From Candidatus Ecksteinia adelgidicola (GTDB lineage: Bacteria; Pseudomonadota; Gammaproteobacteria; Enterobacterales; Enterobacteriaceae), in the NCBI GenBank assembly GCA_020541345.1, contig CP045239.1, positions 496,001 through 560,000 on the forward strand: a DNA stretch of 64,000 nt, given 5' to 3'. The position numbers and the translations under genes were made by a program. This document shows, in pieces, positions 35,104-47,476 of this stretch (positions are counted from its first letter, which is position 1; each line of letters opens with the position of its first letter). Under the pieces are notes generated by a model, which was not told the origin of the DNA, did not search any database, and worked only from the letters and a program-made list of their open reading frames with translations.

Positions 35104-38100
35104 AATTACTCTCTACGATATTTTATCTAATACATTAGATTGAAATAATTAATAGATTATTTAATTTTTTACATCATGCTATTATGTTGATAAAATAATT
35201 TTTTAACAATATTATAATTTTTTAATGTTTATTTAATAATTTATAAAATTTTTATATTTTATATAAATATATTTGTTTTTGATATGTTAAATCAATCTTA
35301 AAAAATTATAACTATTTCAATTAATACTTTTGTAAAAAAACTTTCGCTTATCTTTAAAAAATATAATAAGAAATAACATTTTTATTATTAAGTATGTTAT
35401 TAGAACAATTTATATGTTTATATTTTTATGATTAAATATATTTGATATAACAATATATATCACAATAATTTTCTTCTAATCTTTAACAATATTTTTAACA
35501 AATTAGTTTTTGTTAATAAAAATATTATTTTTTTATAATAATTTTATATTATTGTTATTTATTTAAAATAAAATAATTTCTTAATGATGTTTAAAAAAAT
35601 AAAATATTGTACTATATTAATAAATAAAAAAATAAATTTTTTTATTAAAGCAATTATAAAAAATAATAAAAGTATATAAAATTTTTTACGCGTAAATGAA
35701 AAACTAACTAAATATAAATTTTTATTATTTTATTTTTAAATAAAAATTTTTATAAAAATTAATATATAATTTATAATTTTTAATATATAAAATCATAAAA
35801 AATAAATTATTATAATAATTTAATTTTATATAAATTAGAAATAATCATAAGAATTTTTTGTAAATTTATTGATTTTTTAGTTTTTAGTCTCAATAAATAA
35901 AATTTCATTTTTGTCATTTATTTCAAAAAAAAGACATAAAGTATACTATTTTAATGACATAGATTATATTTAAATTATTAAATAACATGATATTTTTCAA
36001 TATTAAAATTAATATAGTTGCGATTTATTCATACTATATTAATAATTAATATTTTTCTTTATTTAACTTTATATACTTTTATTATAATATTATTTAATTA
36101 ATATAATATGGTTTGTTTTTATATTTAAATAAAATATTTTAAAAAATCATATGATTATTTTAGATAAATATATGATGATTTTAGATAAAATAAATAATTA
36201 AATGTTATTAATTGAAAATATTCAACAAAACTGTAATAAATTTAATGTTTATAAAAATATATAAAATATAAATATATTTTATATATAATTCTATATTATT
36301 GATTTAAAAATATCAAAAAAAAAGTAAAATATTTATTCATTGTTTATTAGATGATAATAAACATCTTATTTTAAGATATGTGTAATGATGTTATTTTATA
36401 TTAATTTAATGTGTTAATAACATATTATAAAATATAAAATTAAAAAGAAATTAATTAATTTTATAATGTAAATCTTTAAATTATTATGTTTACTTAAAAT
36501 TGTATTAAAATACATACTTTCAATATATATTATGAGATATATTATATAATAATATAACACATGTATGATACTATAAATATTACAATATAAATACATGCTC
36601 ATTAATTGTTATTTTAATCATTTTATTTTAATATATTTTTATAAAATTTAATAAATTTTTATTTATTTAATAATTTTAACAAATTAAAATCATTTAAAAA
36701 GTTTATATATTAATTTAAGTATAATTTAGTTAATTTAAGTGTAATATAGTCATAAAATATTGTATTTATAGTAATAATAAAAAATTATAAATTTAATAAT
36801 AAATTTTAAAAAATATTAAAAACATATATAATATATACTTTAAGATAAGTGTTTGTTATATATATTTATTTTGTTTATTTTTTTATTTTAATTAATTTAA
36901 TATAATAGTTATACACTTTGTAAGATATTATTTGAACTTCATAAAGTATATCTTTTAAAAATAAAAAAATAAAATTATTTTCTTTATAAAGTAAAAAAAT
37001 AAAAATATTATTTAAATTGTTTATTATAAACATACTATAATTGTTAAAATATTTATTATTTAATAAAATTTTTAATGATTTCATAATGTCTTATGAAAAC
37101 TATATAAAATTATTTTATATAAAATAATTTAAAATTATTAAAATTAAACATAATAATAAAAATTAATTATACTAAAGTTAATAATGACTTAATATTGCGT
37201 TTCGTCATAAATAATATTAAACTTATTGTTAATAAGTCATATGAATAATAAAATAACACTTAATTATTTTAAGAATATAAAATATTAATAAACTTATAAA
37301 AGTTTTAATATATGTTTCAAATGAATTAAATTTTTTATTATGTATGCATTATTTTTTATTATGCGTTAATTTTCTAGAAAAAATCGTTATAATATATATT
37401 TGTAAAAATAATCATCCATAGTTTTATATTTATTAAATCATTAGTAAAGATTATAAAAATATTAATATAATATAATAATATTTTTTTATAGTTTAATTTT
37501 AAACTTAAATGTTTAATTGTTAAATTATTTTTTTAATATCATATAATATTAAAAAATATTTTACTAATATTACATTTACTAAAATCTGAATTAATAATTC
37601 AATTGTAATACGAATATTTTTGTACAATAAAACATTCACAAAACATTTTTAATAAAAAACAGTATCTTAAATAAATAAATATAAAAATTTTTAGTTGTTT
37701 TAAATAATATTTTTTACTTTATAAAAATATAGAATTAATTAATAAAAAGTTTTCTTATAATTATAAATTAATTAATAAATTTTTAAATAAAAATACAAAT
37801 AAATAATATTTATTTTATAAACAACTTATTTTTTTATTTCGAATTATTATTTTATATATATTATTTTATCAATTATAAAATATAATTATTAATAATAATA
37901 ATTATTTCAATATTTACAAATATAATTATAAAATATTTTTAAATATATAATTAAGTTTACAATAAAGTAGATAACATTTAAAATAAAAAGTAAAGAAAAT
38001 TATTTGATGTAAAAATAAAATTTTCAATACTTTAACAATTTTATAAAAATACACTTTTTATTAACATATAAAAATTTTTTATAAAAATAAATATTTTAAA

Positions 38101-39219
38101 AAAACTGTTACAGAAATTTCGTTGTAACATAAGAAATTAATATTATTAATATAAATCGTTTTCATTTTTTTAATTTTTATTACATAAAAAAAATTAGATA
38201 TATTTCAATTCGCATAAAATAAAATATTATCTAATATATTTTTATTAAAATATTTATACTATAACGTATTCATTAAATTGATTTTATCTATTAAAATATT
38301 TTTAATGTTATAATACAAGACTACATAGTTATTTTATATTTTTATGATAAGTAATATAAAGTTGTATAAAATTATTTATTAATATTTTACAAATATTCTA
38401 TGATATTATAAAAATAATAATTTTAACTTTTAAAAATACAATATTTATTTTTTAATAAGTTATAAAATAATTTTTATTGTAAAATAAAATTACTATTTTA
38501 TAAAATAATCTTTTAATTAAATAAATTAGTAAAATTGTTATGTTAATTAATTTTTTATTTATATTTTTAATATCTTTTATTTTCTATAATACCATTTATT
38601 TTTAAATTTATTCATTTAATAAAAATTTATTAGAATAACTATTTTTTTATTTTAATCAATTTTATTTTTTTTTAAAAAAAATTTTATAATATATAAGTTT
38701 TTTATCGATACATTATAAAATATTTTTATTAAAATTTTTTTGTTCAGACATATAATAAAATAAATATTATTTTATAATAGTCTAACTTTGATTTTAAATA
38801 AAAACAGTTTTATTATTAAAATAAAATATGATTAAAAATTATAATTATATAAAATTAATATTTATCTTTTTTATATCTATATAATTTATTATTGTAATAA
38901 ATATTAAAAAAACAACTTTTTATATATTTAATATGAATTATAAATTAAATTTAAAAAATATTTTAAATATGTAATAATTTATTTTTTTATTGTTATAACA
39001 TTTTATTGATTTTATACAATGAGAATTAACTTAATACATAAAAAAATAAAAATTTTTTATTTTTAATATACCATGTATTTATTTATAGTATTTATAATTA
39101 AAATATTAATATAAATATATTAATAATTTTGAATATTATGTCTATTTTAAATTTTATTAAAATAAAAAAATTTCTTATATAGTAATAAAAACATTTATAA
39201 TAAAATATTTAGTATTTTT
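35104..39219. other. Gene desert, 4.1 kb
   Basis: AT-saturated sequence between mrcB and priA. Two short minus-strand open frames (36414-36602 and 36875-37084) encode only low-complexity Ile/Tyr/Asn/Lys strings and have no supporting features. A 20-bp tandem duplication lies at 36711-36750. Confidence 0.72.
36711..36750. repeat. 20-bp tandem duplication, two copies
   Basis: Units 36711-36730 and 36731-36750 (TAATTTAAGTATAATTTAGT type) differ at two bases. Probably a slippage product in the gene desert. Confidence 0.6.
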
Positions 39220-41415
39220 TTAATTATTTATTGGATCAACATCAAGTATCCATTTAACTTTATAAGATTTTTGTAAAATTGTCATAAATGGTAATAAAAT
39301 TTTCATTAAATGATATAATACTTTTTTTGATGGATGTTGTAATAATAATTGCCAACGAAAGTAATTATTACGTTTTTTACATAAGGCTGGAGATGGTCCC
39401 AATATCCATAATAAACTATTCTGAAATAATTTTTTTTCTATGAAATTTCGTAGTTCTGTTAAGAATAATACAACTTTTTTATCGTTATAATCTTCTGCAA
39501 GAATAGCGACATGATTAGTATAAGGAGGTAAATTTGTGTTTTTTCTTTCTTTTAACATTTGGTCTACACATACATTATATTCTTGTTTTTCTAAAAGTTT
39601 TAATAAAGAATGGTCTGGATAATTTGTTTGAATAACTATTTCTCCTTGCTGATTTGATTTTACTACATGTTCTAAAGCTTGCATATACAATTGATAAAAA
39701 TACTCAGAAGATCGAAAATTTTTAGAAAAAAACATATCATCAATATTTAAAAAACCTACTAAAGTAATATTAGAAAAATAATAATTTTCTAACAATGCTT
39801 TAGTACCAATGAAAATATGTGATTTATTACAGTTAATATTTAACAAATTATATTTCAAAGATTTTTTTTTATTAATTGTATCAAGATCAATACGTGTAAT
39901 AGATACATTTGGAAAAATTAATTTTAGTTTTTCCTCTAATTGTTCTGTTCCAATACCAAGCGATGTTAGTTTCTTAGAACTACACGACAATGGACATTTT
40001 TTTGGTACTGATATTTTTTTATTACAAAGACAACAATATAACTGTTGATAATTTTTATAAAAAGTATAATGCTTATTACAATAAAAACATTTAGCAATCC
40101 AACCACATTGACGACATAAAAATGCTAAAGCATAACCACGCTTATTAAGATAAAGAATTACGTGATTTTTTTCATCAAGATGAAACTTTATTCTTTTTAA
40201 TAAAAATGGAGATAATCCTATTTTTAAAGGCAAATTTTTAAGATTAATTAAATGTGTTTTTATCAATGTATTAGAATTAGTAGATTTGCTTAGTTTTAAT
40301 TGATGATATTTTTTTATTTTTACATTATAAAGTGTTTCTAATGTCGGAAAAGAAGAGATAAGAATTATAGGAATTTTCTCTATTTTAGCACGTAATATAG
40401 CTAAATCTCGAACATGATATAAACATCCTTTTTTTTGCTTATAAGAAATATTTTGTTCTTCATGAATAATAATAATTCCTAATTTTTTAAATGGACTAAA
40501 TAATGCTAAATTAGTACCTATAATAATAGATACTTCATTATTTTTAGCTCGAAACCATATTGCTAATTTTTCGTTATCTGTCAGTTTAGAATAGAAGATA
40601 TCTATTAATACATTAAAACGCTCTCGAAATTGCATAATAGTTTTCAAAGCTATAGAGATATTTGGAACTAAAACAAGAATTTGTTTATCTTGTTTCAAAA
40701 CATTTTTTATTACTCTTAAATAAACTTCCGTTTTTCCAGAATTAATAACGCCAGAAAGAAGCCAGGTTATGAATATGTTATCTTTTTTACAAATAGTTTC
40801 TACTGCAAAAATTTGTTCAGTATTTAATGATAACCACTTTCTTATTGTTTTAAATTTAGAAGAAAAATGTTTATGTAAAACTGCTCGAGTATTTAATTCA
40901 ACTAATTTTTTAAATTGTAATATTTTTAAAGTTTTTTTTGAAATTTTAAATATTTTAGTCTGATAAGAATATATCGGACTATTTTTTAACAAAGTCAGTA
41001 CATATTGTTGTTTTTGTTCAGATTTTACATTAAAAAAAGTACTATATCCATTTTTTGTTATATACCATTGTTTTGTAGAAATAAATTGGATCTTTTTTTC
41101 TTTTCGAAAAGACACAGGTAGTGCATTAAATAAAATTTTACCGATTGGATAGTAATAGTAATTGCTTGCCCAATGTAATAAACGCCACAAAGAAAGAGAG
41201 AATAATGAAGAGTGATCCAAGATATTATCAATTTTTTTTAGATCTTTTATTGGTATTATACTATTTCTTTTATAGTTAACTATAATTCCTATTAAGTGTT
41301 TATTTTTCCAAGGAACATAAACGCGAGTTCCTACTATTGGCAATGAAAATGAAGATGATAAATAATCAAAAGTTTGAGTTAGGTATAAAGGTAAAGCAAC
41401 GCACACAATAAACAT
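39220..41415 (-). CDS. priA: Primosomal protein PriA with helicase motifs lost
   Basis: Starts replication restart at stalled forks by binding fork DNA and loading the primosome. The ATG at 41415 has GGAG five bases upstream and gives 731 residues (E. coli 732); a GTG two codons earlier overlaps the GGAG. The N-terminal DNA-binding part (VALPLYLTQTFDYL) and the C-terminus (WILDVDPI) are conserved. Walker A survives as GVINSGKT with K228. Other helicase motifs are changed: GTRSA to GTNLA, DEEH to HEEQ (318-321), GSATP to ISSFP, the LAKG segment to LLEN, and GRAGR to EHVVK (581-585). The zinc-binding cysteines are mostly kept, but the last pair reads CPLSC, with one residue more between them. 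It is probably a fork-binding restart factor without unwinding activity. Divergent from rpmE, as in E. coli. Confidence 0.95.
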   Translation of the reverse strand: MFIVCVALPLYLTQTFDYLSSSFSLPIVGTRVYVPWKNKHLIGIIVNYKRNSIIPIKDLKKIDNILDHSSLFSLSLWRLLHWASNYYYYPIGKILFNALPVSFRKEKKIQFISTKQWYITKNGYSTFFNVKSEQKQQYVLTLLKNSPIYSYQTKIFKISKKTLKILQFKKLVELNTRAVLHKHFSSKFKTIRKWLSLNTEQIFAVETICKKDNIFITWLLSGVINSGKTEVYLRVIKNVLKQDKQILVLVPNISIALKTIMQFRERFNVLIDIFYSKLTDNEKLAIWFRAKNNEVSIIIGTNLALFSPFKKLGIIIIHEEQNISYKQKKGCLYHVRDLAILRAKIEKIPIILISSFPTLETLYNVKIKKYHQLKLSKSTNSNTLIKTHLINLKNLPLKIGLSPFLLKRIKFHLDEKNHVILYLNKRGYALAFLCRQCGWIAKCFYCNKHYTFYKNYQQLYCCLCNKKISVPKKCPLSCSSKKLTSLGIGTEQLEEKLKLIFPNVSITRIDLDTINKKKSLKYNLLNINCNKSHIFIGTKALLENYYFSNITLVGFLNIDDMFFSKNFRSSEYFYQLYMQALEHVVKSNQQGEIVIQTNYPDHSLLKLLEKQEYNVCVDQMLKERKNTNLPPYTNHVAILAEDYNDKKVVLFLTELRNFIEKKLFQNSLLWILGPSPALCKKRNNYFRWQLLLQHPSKKVLYHLMKILLPFMTILQKSYKVKWILDVDPINN

Positions 41416-41589
41416 AAGCACTCCAAAAAAATAAAAAACTTATGTATTATATATACAACACATAAAAAAATACGTCATACTTATTGTTTCATTTTATATT
41501 ATATAATTTTACTTTTTATTAAAAAAGAATATAATATATTATGTAATATGTTTAATTAGTTAAAAAGTTTAATTTTTATTGAGGTTTTT

Positions 41590-41826
41590 ATGAAATATAA
41601 TATTCATCCAGAATATAAAGCAATTACTGCTATTTGCTCTTGTGGAAATGTAATTAATATTTGTTCCACAATAAAACATGATATAAATTTAGATGTTTGT
41701 GGTGCATGCCATCCATTTTATACTGGAAAACAGCGTGACGTTGCTACTGGTGGTCGAATTGATCAATTTAACAAACGTTTTAATTTAATAAATATAAAGA
41801 AACAGCATTTACTTACTACTAAATAA
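41590..41826 (+). CDS. rpmE: Ribosomal protein L31 (zinc-binding form)
   Basis: Protein of the large ribosomal subunit. 78 residues against 70 in E. coli, with eight extra residues at the C-terminus. The zinc-binding cysteines of the C+ form are at C16, C18, C37 and C40. [24 protein letters not shown] is the family signature. GAGG precedes the ATG by six bases. Divergent from priA, the ancestral arrangement. Confidence 0.97.
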   Translation: MKYNIHPEYKAITAICSCGNVINICSTIKHDINLDVCGACHPFYTGKQRDVATGGRIDQFNKRFNLINIKKQHLLTTK

Positions 41827-42679
41827 TTAATAAACTTTAATTTATAATCATAAGAATAAAAGTGTAATTTAGTTTTAAATGATTATTGATTTTTAAGTGT
41901 TAAAAAATGTGCAATGTTGTATATAAAATATTACATTTTTAAATAATAGCAAATTCAATTTGAATGATGATTTATTAATATAAAAAATATCATAGTATTT
42001 CAAATAAATATAAAAATTTGTTATTTATATATAATAGATGATATTTAAATTATAAAATTATTTTTATAAATAAAATGTTTATATCAAATGTCAAATTATA
42101 AATTATTAATAAATGAGATATAATATAATGAAATTACTATTTATATTATTTATTTAGTAATATATAATATTATTTTTTTTAAAAATAATTTTTTATAATA
42201 TTGTTATTTATTTAATAAACAATTAATTTTTTTATATTTTTTTATATTATTATAAAAAAATATATTTTTATATTATAATTGTTGAAGAATAAAATTATGC
42301 TTCATTATATACTTTACATTCATTTTAAAAATATATTGTATTATCATTAAAAATTACAATGTTACTATCACATAGTAAATTCTATTTTGATAGATAAGTT
42401 AATTTAAAACAGGCCATAAAATTATTTGTTTTATTTTTTTTAAAATAAATAATTTTAAATTAAGACGTACATGTGAAAACAAAATACTGTATTTAATAAA
42501 TTAACATTTAAATAAGATAATTTATAGTATATTATTACAAAATATAACAAAATTTATATATGAAAAAAAATAAAAATTATAATTTTATGATTATCAAAAC
42601 ATTATAAAATTTATAATCATATTTTTATCACAATAAATACTTATCTTAGTTTTTTAGTTTTATAAATGAATAGATTTAT
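41827..42679. other. Gene-free region
   Basis: About 850 bp between rpmE and the 3' end of trhO. AT-rich; nothing recognised. Confidence 0.7.
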
Positions 42680-43711
42680 CTAAGAATATTTTATTTTTAA
42701 CAATGTTTTACTTGTATTACATTTTTTAATTATTTTACTAGATTTAGTTTTTGTTGTTTTATTTTTATGTAATATTTTTAGTTCTTCTTGACATTTTTTG
42801 CTACAACAACCTGTAAATTTAATAGTACAATTTTGACACTGAATAAATAATACATGACAATTTTGATTCCTGCAATTACTATGAATATCAAATAAAATAC
42901 CGCATTGATGACAGCATGCAATAACATCATTAGTAACTCGTTCTCCCATGCGTTCATCAAAAACAAAATTTTTTCCGATAAATTTTAAAGGTAAATTTTG
43001 TCTTTTTGCTTCTCGTACATACTGAATAATTCCTCCTTCTATATGATAAATATTTTTAAATCCATAATGTCGCATATATGCAGTAGCCTTTTCGCAACGA
43101 ATGCCTCCAGTACAATACATGACAATATTTTTATCTTTACTATGTTTTAACATTTTAACTGTTTTTGGCAATTGTTCTCGAAACGTATCTGAATGTGCTG
43201 TAATGGCATTTTTAAATCGACCTATTTCATATTCATAATGATTCCTCATATCAACAAATAATGTATTAGGATCATCTATTATTTGGTTAACAGCATTAGC
43301 TTGAAGATATTCACCAACATTTTTTGGATCAAAATTTATGTCATTAATACCGTCAGATAAAATTTGATTACGAACTTTTAAGCGTAATACCCAAAAAGAT
43401 TTACCATTATCTTCTAACGCAACATTTAAACGTATTTTATATAATTTTGGATGAAAATAAAATAACGTTTTTTTAAATATAGAAAAGTTTTCTTTTAAAA
43501 CACTTAACTGCCCGTTAATACCTTCTTTCGCTATATAAATACGACCAAATATTTTTAAATTATTTAATTGAATATAAAGATGATCGCGAAAAATTTTTGG
43601 ATTATTAATAGTAAAATATCGATAAAAAGACACTGTTATGCGTATTTTTTTTTCACTTATCATACGTGTTTTTAGTTGTTTGTTAAAAATTCGATTATGT
43701 AATATTGACAT
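42680..43711 (-). CDS. trhO: tRNA uridine(34) hydroxylase TrhO
   Basis: Rhodanese-family enzyme (formerly YceA) that hydroxylates U34 of certain tRNAs on the way to 5-carboxymethoxyuridine, using oxygen. The ATG at 43711, with AGGAAA upstream, starts MSILHNRI and matches the E. coli start; nine further in-frame codons upstream are rejected. 343 residues against 350. The N-terminal domain (about 1-95) carries [16 protein letters not shown]. The rhodanese domain keeps [15 protein letters not shown] and the catalytic cysteine in [12 protein letters not shown] (C200). The C-terminal cysteine-rich segment (CCHQC, CRNQNC, CQNC, CCSKKC) is retained. Alone on its strand between rpmE and typA. Confidence 0.95.
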   Translation of the reverse strand: MSILHNRIFNKQLKTRMISEKKIRITVSFYRYFTINNPKIFRDHLYIQLNNLKIFGRIYIAKEGINGQLSVLKENFSIFKKTLFYFHPKLYKIRLNVALEDNGKSFWVLRLKVRNQILSDGINDINFDPKNVGEYLQANAVNQIIDDPNTLFVDMRNHYEYEIGRFKNAITAHSDTFREQLPKTVKMLKHSKDKNIVMYCTGGIRCEKATAYMRHYGFKNIYHIEGGIIQYVREAKRQNLPLKFIGKNFVFDERMGERVTNDVIACCHQCGILFDIHSNCRNQNCHVLFIQCQNCTIKFTGCCSKKCQEELKILHKNKTTKTKSSKIIKKCNTSKTLLKIKYS

Positions 43712-44029
43712 AATAGTTTCCTGATGATTAAAATACACAATTATATTATATAAAACATTATATTTAATAATAATACTTTATTAGTCAAGTTAAATGTCTC
43801 GTTTTACATAGTAGTTTAAAAAACATAGTTTTTATTTTACAAGTTTTTAAATCATTTTTATAATACGATAAATAAAAAATAAGATTACTCATATAAAAAT
43901 ATTTTTATAATTAAAATATCTTTATAAAATAAATAAAAGATTTTAAATAAATAAAAAAACTAAGAAAACTAATGAAAAAAAATAAAATATAAATATCTTA
44001 TCTAAAATAATTTTAAATGATAAAACGTA
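43712..44029. other. Short gene-free region
   Basis: About 320 bp between typA (downstream side) and trhO. No clear terminator or promoter seen. Confidence 0.6.
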
Positions 44030-45844
44030 TTAAGCGTTACGAAATGCATACTTTCGATTACTTTCTTTTAAATATCGTTTACGAATTCGAATTGAAATCG
44101 GAGTTATCTCTACTAATTCGTCGTCATTAATAAATGATATTGCTTGTTCTAAAGTCATAATCATAATTGGTATTAGAGTAGTTGCTTCATCAGTTCCAGA
44201 AGCACGCATATTAGTCAGTTTTTTACCAGTTAAACAGTTAACGGTTAAGTCATTTGATCGTGAGTGAACACCTATAATTTGTCCTTCATAGACTTTTTCA
44301 CCATGTTCTATAAATAGTTTTCCACGGTTTTGTAAATGATATAATGCAAATGCTACTGCTTTTCCTTGACCATTAGATATTAATACACCATTTTGACGTT
44401 GACTTACATTTTTTGAACATATATTATCATAATGACTAAAAGTAGAGTATAGTAAACCAGTTCCAGAAGTCATAGTCATAAATTCATTACGAAAACCAAT
44501 TAAACTACGACTTGCAATTATATAATCAAGACGTACACGATCATTTTTATCTGGATTAATATTTTTTAAACAAGCTTTGCGTTCGCCCATAGCTTGCATT
44601 ATAGCACCTTGATTTTTTTTATTAATATCTAGCGTAGTATTTTCAAATGGCTCTTTTTTATGACCATTTATTTCACGAATAATTACTTTTGGTCTTGAAA
44701 CACTAAGCTCAAAACCTTCACGACGCATATTTTCAATTAAAACAGAAAGATGTAATTCACCTCTACCAAATACACAAAATGTATCAGCATCTTCAGTCTC
44801 TTCTACTCTTAATGCTACATTATGTACAGATTCTTTTTTTAAACGTTTTAGAATTTGCCGTGATGTTATAAATTTTCCTTCTTTCCCACAAAACGGCGAG
44901 GTATTAACGTTAAAAAACATACTTACCGTAGGTTTATCTACAGATACTTCTGGTAATGCTTCTACTACAGAGACATCACATATAGTGTCAGAAACATTTA
45001 ATTCACCTAAACCAGTAATAGCAATAATGTCTCCTGCTTTTAATAAATTAGATTCAATACGATCAAGACCCATATGACCTAATATTTTTCCCACTTTACT
45101 ATTCCGAGTATTACCGTAACGATCAATAATAGTTACTTGCTGATTTGGTGTAATAGTACCTCGTTTTATACGACCAATACCAATAACACCTAAATAATTA
45201 TTATAATCTAGTAAAGATATTTGCATTTGAAATGGCGCATCTAATTTAACTTGAGGTGCTAATACATAGTCAATAATTGCTTGATATAATGGACCCATAT
45301 CTTCTGCCATATGACGATAATCGTTACCAGCGATTCCCATTAATGCAGATGAATAAATAATAGGAAAATCAAGTTGTTTATCTGTTGCATCTAAATTAAC
45401 AAATAAATCAAAAACTTGATCAACAACCCAGTCAGGACGAGAACCAAAACGATCAATCTTATTAATTACTACAATTGGATTTAAATTATTAGAAAAAGCT
45501 TTTTTAGTAACAAAACGAGTTTGAGGCATAGGTCCATCTACTGCATCTACTACTAATAATACAGAATCAACCATTGACATTACGCGTTCTACCTCACCAC
45601 CAAAATCAGAATGTCCTGGAGTATCTACAATATTAATTCGATAATTTTTCCAATTTATAGCAGTATTTTTTGCTAGTATAGTAATACCTCGTTCTTTTTC
45701 TAAATCATTAGAATCCATAATTCTTTCAGTGTTTTCTATACGATTCCCAAGCGTTCCTGATTGTTGTAATAGTTTATCAACTAAAGTAGTTTTACCATGG
45801 TCGACATGAGCGATAATAGCGATATTACGTAAATTTTCAATCAC
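44030..45844 (-). CDS. typA: Translational GTPase TypA/BipA
   Basis: Ribosome-binding GTPase related to EF-G, involved in 50S assembly and in growth under cold or other stress. 604 residues against 607. G motifs: AHVDHGKTT near 13-21, [13 protein letters not shown], and NKID. The later domains and the BipA-specific C-terminal domain are complete ([24 protein letters not shown], then RIRKRYL). The start codon is GTG at 45844 (GTG-ATT-GAA), with AGGA upstream; an unusual start codon but homologous to the family start. No damage is visible. Confidence 0.97.
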   Translation of the reverse strand: MIENLRNIAIIAHVDHGKTTLVDKLLQQSGTLGNRIENTERIMDSNDLEKERGITILAKNTAINWKNYRINIVDTPGHSDFGGEVERVMSMVDSVLLVVDAVDGPMPQTRFVTKKAFSNNLNPIVVINKIDRFGSRPDWVVDQVFDLFVNLDATDKQLDFPIIYSSALMGIAGNDYRHMAEDMGPLYQAIIDYVLAPQVKLDAPFQMQISLLDYNNYLGVIGIGRIKRGTITPNQQVTIIDRYGNTRNSKVGKILGHMGLDRIESNLLKAGDIIAITGLGELNVSDTICDVSVVEALPEVSVDKPTVSMFFNVNTSPFCGKEGKFITSRQILKRLKKESVHNVALRVEETEDADTFCVFGRGELHLSVLIENMRREGFELSVSRPKVIIREINGHKKEPFENTTLDINKKNQGAIMQAMGERKACLKNINPDKNDRVRLDYIIASRSLIGFRNEFMTMTSGTGLLYSTFSHYDNICSKNVSQRQNGVLISNGQGKAVAFALYHLQNRGKLFIEHGEKVYEGQIIGVHSRSNDLTVNCLTGKKLTNMRASGTDEATTLIPIMIMTLEQAISFINDDELVEITPISIRIRKRYLKESNRKYAFRNA

Positions 45845-46927
45845 AATTTTTCCTATAAAATAAAAATTTCTTTGTTTTACATATATGTAATAAAAAAAAC
45901 TAAAAATACTATTTTTTATAAATACAAATATAATGATAAATAAGTTTTATATATTGAATAAAATTCATTTTTAATATGTTATATAATGTTATTTTTTATT
46001 TTAAAACATAATAAGTTGTTTGTATATCAAGAAAATCAAAATTTTTTATTATTCAAGAAGAAATGAAAATTAACATAAGAATTTTAGTAGTTCTTTATTA
46101 TTAAAATTTATTTTTTAAAATAATATAATTGTATTAATGATTAAAAAGATATTTTTAAATTATTTCAATTAAAATAAATTAATTTAAAAATTACAATTAT
46201 GTTTTTTTAAAGTGTTAAATAGATAAATAATTACCTTATGTTGCTAGTTTAGTTAAATAATAAAGTAATTTTAAAATCATAACGAGAATACAATGTTTAT
46301 TATAAAATTTTTATGTTAATAATAAAAACAAAAAAAATAACGTTTTAGTAATTAAAATATTTTATTGATTAATAGTAATAAAAATAAAATTTTTTAATGA
46401 AATATAATAAATACATAAACTTATAATATAAAAACATAAATAATAATATTTTATTATATTCTGCTTAAAATTTTTATTTTATAAAATAATATTTATGATA
46501 TTATATTTTTTAGTATTTATTTTTTTATTGAATAAAATTTTTTATATGTACAAATAATAATAAAATAATTATAAATTACTAATAAATTTTTTTATTACAT
46601 TGATGTTATAATATTCATAAAATAAATACATTTAAAAATATATTTTTTTTATTAACCTACTATAAAGAAGAATCATAAATTAAATATTATAAAAATTATA
46701 TCTAATAGTTACATAATATTATATAATTTTATACATTAACATATTTAATGATTTTAATTTTTAGAAACACTAAATAAAATATAAAAATTATTAAATTTTT
46801 ATTATTTAAAGATAAACTATATATTAATAAAACATTATTTTATATTAATAAAATTGAGTTAAAACTTTTAATTAAATTTAAAAATTAAATGAATTAAATT
46901 TTTAAAAATATTAAAATATTGTATTTA
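45845..46927. other. Gene-free region
   Basis: About 1.08 kb upstream of typA, which should contain its promoter. I see no convincing hexamer pair. The rest is AT-rich. Confidence 0.65.
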
Positions 46928-47476
46928 TCACAGCTTTATTAATAATGTATTCCAAATATATTTCCATATTAATTTAGAAAACAAACAACTAATTAATCCA
47001 AGAACTAGTCCTCCAGCCATATCTATAGGCCAGTGCAAACCAAGATAAATGCGTGACCAAGCAATACTTATAGCAATTAACATTAAGAAACTACCTAGCC
47101 AAATACGATACCAAAACAATAATGATAGAGCAAAAGTAAAAATAAAAGTACCATGATTGCTAGGAAAAGAACTATTTGGTGTATGTATTAAAAACAAATG
47201 GCCAATACCGATGACAAATGGTCTCTTATTTGGTAAAATTTTTCGAATAAAAATTGAAATAAACATAGAGAAAAATACTGCTATTATTGTTTTTATGACT
47301 GTTTTACGTTGATCAATCAATTTAATTCTAGATCCACAAAACCATAAATATATAAGTAATAATGGTATTATAATAATTGTCTTACATGCTAAAAAAATTG
47401 CAAAATTAATTAGCCATATTGGAGATTCTTTATTTGCATTAATAAAATAAAAAAGAAAATAATTTAGTTCTTTCAA
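46928..47476 (-). CDS. ybjG: Undecaprenyl-diphosphate phosphatase YbjG (PAP2 family)
   Basis: Membrane phosphatase that converts undecaprenyl diphosphate, released by glycan polymerases, to the monophosphate so the lipid carrier can be reused. 182 residues, about 16 fewer than E. coli YbjG at the C-terminus. PAP2 motifs are complete: RP at 85-86, SFPSNHG (103-109) with H108, and SRIYLGLH (141-148) with the catalytic H148. About five to six hydrophobic segments surround them. The start that best matches the family is a TTG at 47476, with no strong ribosome-binding site; I see no better ATG. Closest to YbjG among E. coli paralogues by the FINA and HWPIDMAGG segments. Functionally linked to mrcB and yqjA in this window. 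Confidence 0.9.
   Translation of the reverse strand: MKELNYFLFYFINANKESPIWLINFAIFLACKTIIIIPLLLIYLWFCGSRIKLIDQRKTVIKTIIAVFFSMFISIFIRKILPNKRPFVIGIGHLFLIHTPNSSFPSNHGTFIFTFALSLLFWYRIWLGSFLMLIAISIAWSRIYLGLHWPIDMAGGLVLGLISCLFSKLIWKYIWNTLLIKL

Noticed and set aside
36414-37084. Two minus-strand open frames (62 and 69 codons)
   Set aside because: Same low-complexity composition, no start signals, no similarity to known families.
39809-40963. Plus-strand open frames opposite priA
   Set aside because: Antisense shadows of priA.
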